From assembly GCA_013811855.1 (NCBI GenBank), contig JACCUL010000156.1:1-6339 (forward strand): a DNA stretch of 6,339 nucleotides. Reading direction: 5' to 3'. Both the position numbers and the translations under genes were made by a program. The notes beneath the pieces were generated by a model that was not told the origin of the DNA, searched no databases, and saw only the letters and a list, made by a program, of their open reading frames with translations. The DNA is from Acidimicrobiia bacterium (lineage in GTDB: Bacteria; Actinomycetota; Acidimicrobiia; Acidimicrobiales; Ilumatobacteraceae). Positions within the stretch are counted from its first letter, which is position 1; each line of letters opens with the position of its first letter. Positions 1 through 4,228 of the stretch are shown piece after piece.

Positions 1-305
1 ATCGCCTCGCGCACGTTCGGCGTCGACTCGTCGTCGGTCAGCAGTCCGGCCCGCACGTACAGCGCTTCGACGCTGATCTTCAGCGCCTTGGCGAGCTGCT
101 GAAGGATCTCCGCCGACGGCCGGCGCAGCCCGCGCTCGATCTGCGACAGGTACGGGTTGGACACCCCCGCCAGCTCGGCGAGCCGGCGCACCGACATGCT
201 CGCCACCTCGCGCTGCGACCGGATGAACTCACCGACTTCGGCGACCCGGTCCTCGATCTCACTGCGGATCTCCGACGGTGACGCCGGCTTCTTGACACTC
301 ACCAT
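1..305 (-). CDS. XRE-family helix-turn-helix transcriptional regulator (3' end outside window)
   Basis: The visible 101 residues form a single Cro/C1-type DNA-binding domain. A polar N-terminus (about residues 1-20) is followed by the helix-turn-helix at about residues 25-84. Its recognition region contains the actinobacterial signature GVSNPYLSQIERGLRRPS (residues 47-64) and the end of the domain reads ISVEALYVRAGLL. Such proteins bind operator DNA as dimers in the cytoplasm; any C-terminal effector part is beyond the window edge. The ATG at 305-303 is chosen because a GAGGG ribosome-binding motif (plus-strand 312-316) lies 6 bases upstream. That ATG overlaps the stop of the preceding rsiG-like gene by 7 bases (ATGGTGA), indicating translational coupling. 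A GTG at 302 is an alternative start. The family call is secure; the regulated genes are unknown, and the neighbouring RsiG-like protein suggests, by context only, a developmental or stress circuit. Confidence 0.9.
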   Translation of the reverse strand, partial: MVSVKKPASPSEIRSEIEDRVAEVGEFIRSQREVASMSVRRLAELAGVSNPYLSQIERGLRRPSAEILQQLAKALKISVEALYVRAGLLTDDESTPNVREA

Positions 306-838
306 CCCGAACCCTCGTCGGCCAGATCGGCGGCCGGACGCTCCATCCCCTCGGCCGGCGTGCCATCGGCGTACCGACGGACCAGCTCGTCGGTCAACGC
401 GTCGAGCTCGTCGAACACCCTCCGGCGCTCGGCGGACACGGCCGTCTCGAACTCATCGAGGGCTGCGGCCAGGGCGCGCAACTCGCCGGGCGGCAGCTCG
501 TCCAGGCGACCGAAGCCGTGCTCGGCGCAGATGAGATCGAGGTCGTCGGCGCGCGGGTGGCCGCTGAAGTCGTCGGCCGGGCGCGGCGGCCGCCCGCCGT
601 CGGCGAGCAGTCGATCAGCCAGCACTTCGCGGACGTCGTCGAGCGTGTCGTGCCCGTCGCTCGGCGCGTCGTGGACACGTCCTTCGCGACGCGCCAGCGC
701 AGCCCGTGCGAGGTCGCCGCGCCCCTGGGCGACGCGCCGGACGTACGACACGGCGTCGTCGAGCTGTTGCAGCTCGCGCCGGCGCGCCCGCAGGTCGTCG
801 AGCGACAGCGCCTCCGGTTCGGCGGAGCCGTCGGTCAT
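299..838 (-). CDS. rsiG: RsiG-like anti-sigma factor / c-di-GMP-binding coiled-coil protein
   Basis: The 179-residue soluble protein resembles the actinobacterial RsiG ('aerial mycelium formation') family. Its known Streptomyces member holds sigma factor WhiG inactive when loaded with cyclic di-GMP. Two predicted helical segments (about residues 11-52 and 116-157) are joined by a charged, proline-rich linker (about 53-115), as expected for an antiparallel helical hairpin. The first helix has D27-x3-S31-x2-R34-x3-Q38-x3-D42 in a context (VSYVRRVAQGR) typical of the family. The second has E131-x3-S135-x2-R138-x3-F142-x3-D146. Against the published signature E-x3-S-x2-R-x3-Q-x3-D, copy 1 has Asp for Glu and copy 2 has Phe for Gln. 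The start at 838 overlaps the upstream moaD-like stop as ATGA, and the 3' end overlaps the XRE gene. No sigma-factor gene lies in the window, so the partner is unknown. The family call is fairly sure; nucleotide binding and sigma binding are inferences. Confidence 0.78.
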   Translation of the reverse strand: MTDGSAEPEALSLDDLRARRRELQQLDDAVSYVRRVAQGRGDLARAALARREGRVHDAPSDGHDTLDDVREVLADRLLADGGRPPRPADDFSGHPRADDLDLICAEHGFGRLDELPPGELRALAAALDEFETAVSAERRRVFDELDALTDELVRRYADGTPAEGMERPAADLADEGSGW

Positions 839-1077
839 CGCGCCCCGCCCGACACCGGCGGCAGCACGGCGACCTCGTCGGCCGGGCCGACCGCCGTCGA
901 GTCCTCGGCCGGATCGCCGTTGACCCACACCCGACACGTCGCCAGCACGTCGACGAACGGTGAGCCGTACCGGGAGCGCGCCGCATCGAGCACGTCCGAG
1001 ACCGTGGTGCCGGGCAGGTCGTCGCGACCGGTGCCGGCGGCCTCCCGAGCCGCTGCGAACAGACGGACGATCGCCAC
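835..1077 (-). CDS. moaD: MoaD/ThiS-family ubiquitin-like sulfur carrier protein
   Basis: An 80-residue beta-grasp protein. The first strand and helix contain the MoaD-type motif LFAAAREAAG (residues 6-15), and the C-terminal part reads VNGDPAEDSTAVGPADEVAVLPPVSGG, ending in the diglycine G77-G78 that is thiocarboxylated in this family. MoaD donates sulfur to precursor Z in molybdopterin synthesis as part of MPT synthase; related carriers serve thiamine or cysteine synthesis. Unusually, the diglycine is not terminal: A79-R80 follow it, so a protease would have to trim the protein before activation. The GTG start at 1077 is chosen because the fold begins right there. A TACGAT hexamer ends 6 bases upstream, suggesting a leaderless transcript, and no ribosome-binding site is visible. 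The longer open frame upstream runs through non-coding repeats and is rejected. It is first in the leftward unit and overlaps rsiG by 4 bases. Neither MoaE nor an activating enzyme is in the window, so the exact pathway is open. Confidence 0.82.
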   Translation of the reverse strand: MAIVRLFAAAREAAGTGRDDLPGTTVSDVLDAARSRYGSPFVDVLATCRVWVNGDPAEDSTAVGPADEVAVLPPVSGGAR

Positions 1078-1083
1078 GCCGAG

Positions 1084-1089
1084 ATCGTA
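1084..1089 (-). promoter_or_regulatory. putative -10 element of the moaD-rsiG-xre operon (leaderless)
   Basis: TACGAT on the minus strand fits the actinobacterial TAnnnT -10 pattern and ends 6 bases before the GTG start of the moaD-like gene, so transcription would begin at or next to the start codon. The expected -35 region, 17 bases upstream, falls on the GCGGCCGC palindrome at the start of the first 83-bp repeat rather than on a TTGACA-like box. This is a pattern match only; no transcript start can be seen from sequence. Confidence 0.4.
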
Positions 1090-1108
1090 CCGATGACGTC
1101 CACGACGC

Positions 1109-1141
1109 GGCCGCCGAAGCGCCTGGAGGCGCCGGCGTGCC
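1109..1141. other. G+C hairpin in repeat unit 1
   Basis: Two arms of 13 pairs in total surround a TGGA loop (1124-1127). GCGCC (1119-1123) pairs with GGCGC (1128-1132); CGCCG (1112-1116) pairs with CGGCG (1133-1137) across an unpaired AA (1117-1118); and GGC (1109-1111) pairs with GCC (1139-1141) past a bulged T1138. No T-tract follows, so it does not look like an intrinsic terminator. It could act as RNA or cruciform structure; the role is unknown. Confidence 0.6.
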
Positions 1142-1191
1142 GAACCGGACCATCCACCTCTGAACGACGCGACCGGCCACACCCATGACGC

Positions 1192-1224
1192 GGCCGCCGA
1201 AGTGCCTGGAGGCGCCGGCGTGCC
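1192..1224. other. G+C hairpin in repeat unit 2
   Basis: The same fold as in unit 1. The single base change in the stem (C1120 in unit 1, T1203 here) turns a C-G pair into a U-G wobble in plus-strand RNA, so the stem is kept. In minus-strand RNA the same change would give a C/A mismatch. Loop TGGA is at 1207-1210. One site is too little to prove selection on structure. Confidence 0.55.
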
Positions 1225-1297
1225 GAACCGGGCCATCCACCTCTGAACGACGCGACCGGGCACACCCATGACGCGGCCGCCGAAGCGGCGCCGTCGG

Positions 1298-1303
1298 TAG
1301 CCT
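1298..1303 (+). promoter_or_regulatory. putative -10 element of the cyclophilin gene (leaderless)
   Basis: TAGCCT fits TAnnnT and ends 9 bases before the GTG start at 1313; no ribosome-binding site lies between. Exactly 17 bases upstream ends a GCGGCCGC palindrome (1273-1280) in the partial third repeat, matching the geometry on the opposite strand for the moaD-like gene. Pattern match only. Confidence 0.35.
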
Positions 1304-1312
1304 CGGCGCCTC

Positions 1313-2182
1313 GTGGGTACCGACAAGCGCGCTCGTCAGAAGGCCAACCGCCAGCTGAAGTATCAGCAGGCGGCGAAGGTGCAGCGTCGGCGCTCGCTCA
1401 CCCGGCGGGTGGTCATCGGCGTCGCCGCCGTCGTGGCGGCCATCGCCCTCGTCGTCGGCCTGGCCTGGCTCGGCGGGTCAGGCGGCGACGACGGCGAACC
1501 GATCGCCACCGCCCCGCCAACGGCGCTCAGCGTGCCCACACCGACCAGCGTGTCCGTCGTTCCCGGCAGCACCGTGCCGGCCGGCAGCCTGCCGCCGCCG
1601 GTGATCGTGCCGTTCGCGTACGGCACCGGCCAGTGCCCACCCGCGGACGGCGCCGACGAGGCGGTGCGTGAGTTCGACGACGCGCCGCAGCTGTGCATCG
1701 ATCCCGAGACGACCTACGTGGCCCGGTTCACGACGAGCGAGGGCGACATCGTGGTCGAGCTCGACAGCGCCACCGTGCCGGGGACGGTCAACAACTTCGT
1801 CACGCTCGCCCGCTACGGCTACTACGACGACACGTCGATCTTCCGGGCCGACCCGAGCATCGACATCATCCAGGGCGGCGGCACCGATAACGGTGCGTCG
1901 CCGGGATACGAGATCCCCGACGAGGGGACCGGGTTCTCCTACGAGCCCGGCCAGCTCGTCATGGCGAGGACCGGGGCGCCGAACTCGGCCGGCGGCCAGT
2001 GGTTCTTCGTCGGCGGGCCGAAGGCGGCCAACCTCAACGGCGACGGGACGTACGTCGTGTTCGGCCGGGTGAGCGAGGGTCTGGAGATCGTGCAGTCGAT
2101 CATCGGCTTGGCACCGGCGGGCGGCAACGGGCCGCCCACGACGCCCGTGACCGTGGAAACGGTCGAGATCACCGAGGCGTAA
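1313..2182 (+). CDS. ppiB: membrane-anchored cyclophilin-type peptidyl-prolyl cis-trans isomerase
   Basis: A 289-residue protein with the layout of mycobacterial PpiB. A strongly basic cytoplasmic N-terminus (residues 1-32, rich in K/R/Q) precedes one membrane segment (about 33-54), a Pro/Thr/Ser/Val linker (about 60-100), and an extracytoplasmic cyclophilin domain (about 132-288). Such enzymes speed cis-trans isomerisation of X-Pro bonds in exported proteins. Domain landmarks are GDIVVEL (144-150), TVNNFVTLA (158-166), the catalytic arginine in IFR (R178), QGG (187-189), and NSAGGQWFFVGG (224-235). By comparison with human CypA, the H126 position is Tyr (Y247), the W121 position is not Trp, and one residue is inserted between R178 and Q187, so activity and cyclosporin sensitivity may be low. 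C108 and C128 could form a disulfide just before the domain. The GTG start is the first that keeps the basic tail, and no ribosome-binding site is seen. It converges with the S51-like gene across 25 bases. Confidence 0.9.
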   Translation: MGTDKRARQKANRQLKYQQAAKVQRRRSLTRRVVIGVAAVVAAIALVVGLAWLGGSGGDDGEPIATAPPTALSVPTPTSVSVVPGSTVPAGSLPPPVIVPFAYGTGQCPPADGADEAVREFDDAPQLCIDPETTYVARFTTSEGDIVVELDSATVPGTVNNFVTLARYGYYDDTSIFRADPSIDIIQGGGTDNGASPGYEIPDEGTGFSYEPGQLVMARTGAPNSAGGQWFFVGGPKAANLNGDGTYVVFGRVSEGLEIVQSIIGLAPAGGNGPPTTPVTVETVEITEA

Positions 2183-2207
2183 GGCTCTTCCCGGACACGC
2201 GGCCGCA

Positions 2208-2828
2208 TCACGACGGCAACTCGCCGTGGACGGTGGCGTCGCCGACGAGCTCCCAGCCGTCGGCGAGCCGCAGCAGCGCCGAGCCGACGGGCAGCTCGAC
2301 GAGCGGGGTGTCGGCCAGCGACAACGTCCGGGTCCGCCGCTCCTCGCTCCACGAGTCGGCGTCGGGGATCACGGCCACGCCGCTCACCAGTCCCAGGCCG
2401 AGCGTGAAGGCGCCCCCACGCTGGTCGAGCATCGGGTCGCACAAGGCGGCCGCGCTCGGCCCGACGGCGGCCACGAGCCCGCCGTTGCGGGCGACATGGA
2501 CGAGCGCGCCGAATACGGCCGTTTCCTTGAGCGCGCTGCGCAGGTGCATCGACGAGTCGCCGACGAGGTAGACGGCGGCGGCCTCGCGCACGACCGTGGC
2601 GGCGCCCTCGTCGTCGGCGTCGTGACGTTGCATCACCATCAGCGCCTCGATCTCGACGCCCAGTCGTTCGCCCCACGCGACGGCGGCGGCCACGAGCGCG
2701 CCGGGCTCCTCGAAGGCATCGGCCGTTGGCAGCACGACGACCTGTGCCGTCGAGCCGAGCAGCCGCCGGTCGAGATCGTCGTTGGCGGTGAACGGCCCAC
2801 CCCCCATCAGCGCGATCGTCCCGTGCAT
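2208..2828 (-). CDS. peptidase S51 / class-I glutamine-amidotransferase-like protein, probably lacking catalytic His
   Basis: The 206-residue cytoplasmic protein has the layout of the S51 family (PepE, cyanophycinase). It starts with strand-plus-glycine turn IALMGGGPF (5-13), followed by VVVLPTADAF (30-39), the YLVGDSSMHLRSAL segment (87-100) at the usual 'GGdq' position, and a nucleophile elbow GPSAAA (123-128) with S125 in place of the usual G-x-S-A-G-A. The segment that in active members reads roughly 'GVIVDqHF' is here GVAVIPDADSW (150-160). The expected histidine is absent, and the only histidine after S125 is H201 near the C-terminus. Either the protein is not a standard serine peptidase or it uses a different triad. 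The ATG at 2828 is chosen because the fold starts immediately; a TACCAT hexamer ends 9 bases upstream. It diverges from the hemerythrin-like gene across 40 bases. Substrate unknown. Confidence 0.82.
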   Translation of the reverse strand: MHGTIALMGGGPFTANDDLDRRLLGSTAQVVVLPTADAFEEPGALVAAAVAWGERLGVEIEALMVMQRHDADDEGAATVVREAAAVYLVGDSSMHLRSALKETAVFGALVHVARNGGLVAAVGPSAAALCDPMLDQRGGAFTLGLGLVSGVAVIPDADSWSEERRTRTLSLADTPLVELPVGSALLRLADGWELVGDATVHGELPS

Positions 2829-2837
2829 TCCGGTTCG

Positions 2838-2843
2838 ATGGTA
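2838..2843 (-). promoter_or_regulatory. putative -10 element of the S51-like gene (leaderless)
   Basis: TACCAT on the minus strand fits TAnnnT and ends 9 bases before the ATG at 2828, with no ribosome-binding site between. It lies inside the 40-bp spacer shared with the divergent hemerythrin-like gene, so the two promoters must overlap or abut. Pattern match only. Confidence 0.38.
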
Positions 2844-2852
2844 GGCGGAGCG

Positions 2853-2859
2853 GGAAAGG
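2853..2859 (+). promoter_or_regulatory. ribosome-binding site of the hemerythrin-like gene
   Basis: GGAAAGG is purine-rich and lies 9 bases before the ATG at 2869. It is one of the few start sites in the window with a visible Shine-Dalgarno-like sequence and supports that start. Confidence 0.5.
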
Positions 2860-2868
2860 CTGGCCGCC

Positions 2869-3324
2869 ATGACGACCATCTTCGAGGCTCTTCGTTCCGA
2901 CCACGAGATCCAGCGCGACCTCGTCGACCGGCTGGTCGAGACGACCGGGGACAGCGACGAGCGGAAGTCGGTGTTCGAGCGCCTCAAGGTCGAGCTGGAA
3001 GCGCACGCCATCGCCGAGGAGCGGTGCTTCTACGTGCCGTTGATGCAGGACGACCTGACGCAGGAGAAAGCCCGCCACTCCGTTTCCGAGCACCACGAGA
3101 TCGACGAGCTCGTGCAGAAGCTCGTCGAGTACGACCGGACGGCATCGGCCTGGTTGACCACGGCCGAGGAGCTACACCACAAGGTTCACCACCACCTCGA
3201 CGAGGAGGAGCAGGAAGTGTTCCAGCTCGCCGGCAAGGCGCTGTCGGAGACGGCCAAGACCGAGCTGGCCGGCGAGTACGCCGACGAGATGGAGCATCGA
3301 CGGGAGGACGGCGGAGCGCCCTAG
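2869..3324 (+). CDS. hemerythrin-like HHE cation-binding domain protein
   Basis: A 151-residue, highly charged, all-helical cytoplasmic protein. The likely iron ligands of a hemerythrin-type four-helix bundle are present in order: H12 (RSDHE), H46 and E50 (HAIAE), H75/H76 with E80 (EHHEIDE), and H107-H109 followed by E112-E114 (HHHLDEEE). Proteins of this family bind a di-iron centre and are used for oxygen, NO or iron sensing, storage or detoxification; which applies here cannot be told. The single domain covers nearly the whole chain, and a short acidic/basic tail (about 135-151) follows. The ATG at 2869 has a GGAAAGG motif 9 bases upstream. It is divergent from the S51-like gene and lies 42 bases before the next gene, but it is separated from that gene by a palindromic operator and a -10-like hexamer, so co-transcription is uncertain. 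Confidence 0.88.
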   Translation: MTTIFEALRSDHEIQRDLVDRLVETTGDSDERKSVFERLKVELEAHAIAEERCFYVPLMQDDLTQEKARHSVSEHHEIDELVQKLVEYDRTASAWLTTAEELHHKVHHHLDEEEQEVFQLAGKALSETAKTELAGEYADEMEHRREDGGAP

Positions 3325-3336
3325 CACTGGCGCCGC

Positions 3337-3352
3337 GTTACCGATCGGTAAC
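3337..3352. promoter_or_regulatory. perfect 16-bp palindromic operator, TetR-type
   Basis: GTTACCGATCGGTAAC is identical to its reverse complement over all 16 bases. It ends directly next to a TAAGCT -10-like hexamer, so a bound protein would block RNA polymerase. Size, symmetry and the ACCG/CGGT half-sites resemble operators of TetR-family repressors that control acyl-CoA genes in Actinobacteria. The regulator is not encoded in the window; repression and its ligand are inferences. Confidence 0.7.
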
Positions 3353-3358
3353 TAAGCT
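3353..3358 (+). promoter_or_regulatory. putative -10 element of the hbd-aat-ecm operon (leaderless)
   Basis: TAAGCT fits TAnnnT, follows the palindromic operator without a gap and ends 8 bases before the ATG at 3367. No ribosome-binding site is visible in the 8 bases between, as expected for a leaderless message. No convincing -35 box is seen. Pattern match only. Confidence 0.45.
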
Positions 3359-3366
3359 CGTGGCCC

Positions 3367-4218
3367 ATGGCTGACATCGCCTCCGTGGGCATCGTGGGGT
3401 CCGGGATCATGGGTGCCGGGTTGGCCGAGGTCGCCGCTCGGGCCGGGTTCGACGTCATCGTCAGGTCCCGCACCAGCGCCGGCGGCCGCGATGTCGTCGA
3501 ACGGGTCACGGCCAACCTCGATCGCCAGGTCGCCAAGGGCCAGCTCGACGCCGGCGACCGGGAGGCGGCCGTGGCCCGCCTCACGTCGACCGACCACCTC
3601 GGACGCCTGGCCGACTGCGACCTCGTGATCGAGAACGTCGTCGAGGACATCGCCGTCAAGCGGGCGCTCTTCGCCGAGCTGGAGCAGGTCGTCAAGCCGG
3701 ACGGCATCCTCGCCACCAACACCTCGACACTGCCCGTGATCGAGCTGGCGATGGCGACGCAACGCCCCGACCGGGTCTGCGGGATCCACTTCTTCAACCC
3801 GGCGCCGCAGATGAACCTCGTCGAGGTCGTGCGGCCGATCACGGCCAGCGACGACACGATCAAGGCCGCGCTCGCCTTCGCCCGGGCGTGCGGCAAGGAC
3901 GCCGTCGAGGTCGTCGACCGGGCGGGGTTCGTCGTCAACGCGCTGCTGTTCCCGTACCTCAACAACGCCGTGCGGATGCTGGAGCAGCGCACGGCCAGCC
4001 GCGAGGACATCGACACCGCGATGCGGGGCGGGTGCAACTTCCCGATGGGCCCGTTCGCGCTGCTCGACCTCGTCGGGCTCGACACGTCGTTGTCGATCCT
4101 CGACGCGCTGTACGCCGAGTTCCGCGATCCCAACTACGCCGCCGTCCCGACGCTGCGGCGGATGGTCGCCGCCGGCCAGCTCGGGCGCAAGACCGGGCGC
4201 GGCTTCTACGAGTACTGA
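3367..4218 (+). CDS. hbd: 3-hydroxybutyryl-CoA dehydrogenase (3-hydroxyacyl-CoA dehydrogenase family)
   Basis: A full-length, single-function enzyme of 283 residues that interconverts acetoacetyl-CoA and 3-hydroxybutyryl-CoA with a nicotinamide cofactor. The N-terminal Rossmann domain (about 1-187) starts with the dinucleotide motif G11-S-G13-I-M-G16. The C-terminal helical domain (about 188-283) closes the active site. All four catalytic residues of the family are present at the spacing known from the human enzyme: S120 (NTSTL), H141 (IHFFNP), E153 and N191 (GFVVNALLFPYL). The end of the second beta strand reads V32-R33-S34-R35 rather than carrying the acidic residue typical of NAD-dependent members, suggesting NADP(H) use. 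The closest known relative by memory is mycobacterial FadB2. It is first in a rightward run with aat (10 bases downstream) and ecm, behind a palindromic operator. With ethylmalonyl-CoA mutase nearby, the likely job is acetoacetyl-CoA reduction for that pathway; a role in fatty-acid or butyrate breakdown is the alternative. Confidence 0.92.
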   Translation: MADIASVGIVGSGIMGAGLAEVAARAGFDVIVRSRTSAGGRDVVERVTANLDRQVAKGQLDAGDREAAVARLTSTDHLGRLADCDLVIENVVEDIAVKRALFAELEQVVKPDGILATNTSTLPVIELAMATQRPDRVCGIHFFNPAPQMNLVEVVRPITASDDTIKAALAFARACGKDAVEVVDRAGFVVNALLFPYLNNAVRMLEQRTASREDIDTAMRGGCNFPMGPFALLDLVGLDTSLSILDALYAEFRDPNYAAVPTLRRMVAAGQLGRKTGRGFYEY

Positions 4219-4228
4219 CCGGCGTCGG

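Larger units (their letters stand above)
1104..1285. repeat. 83-bp tandem repeat array: two units plus 16-bp partial third
   Basis: Unit 1 spans 1104-1186 and unit 2 spans 1187-1269. They differ at only three positions (1120 C/T at 1203; 1149 A/G at 1232; 1177 C/G at 1260), giving 80 of 83 identical bases. The array ends with the first 16 bases of a third copy (1270-1285). Every copy starts with GACGCGGCCGCCGAAG. The period is not a multiple of three, so the copies cannot encode the same peptide in one continuous frame, and no credible protein is encoded. The array fills most of the divergent intergenic region between the moaD-like and cyclophilin genes. Its high identity suggests a recent duplication; function unknown. 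Confidence 0.95.

Noticed and set aside
839..1240. Upstream extension of the rsiG-like reading frame on the minus strand to 1240
   Set aside because: It lies over the moaD-like gene and the repeats in another frame and has shadow composition; the ATG at 838 gives the ATGA overlap and the proper family start.
1078..1326. Upstream extension of the moaD-like reading frame to an ATG at 1326 on the minus strand
   Set aside because: The extra 83 residues are Arg-rich, run through the non-coding 83-bp repeats and have no family resemblance; the beta-grasp fold begins at the GTG at 1077.
2183..2207. Search for a bidirectional terminator between the convergent ppiB and S51-like genes
   Set aside because: The 25-base gap shows no inverted repeat with a T-tract.
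2829..3011. Upstream extension of the S51-like frame to an ATG at 3011 on the minus strand
   Set aside because: The added residues are antisense to the hemerythrin-like gene and precede the first strand of the fold; the ATG at 2828 fits better.
3316..3333. Possible terminator hairpin GCGCC/GGCGC after the hemerythrin-like gene
   Set aside because: Only five pairs with an 8-base loop and no T-tract; too weak to call in such G+C-rich DNA.
3321..4133. Long open frame antisense to hbd
   Set aside because: Ser/Arg/Thr-rich shadow translation produced by high G+C codon bias; hbd on the plus strand has all catalytic residues.
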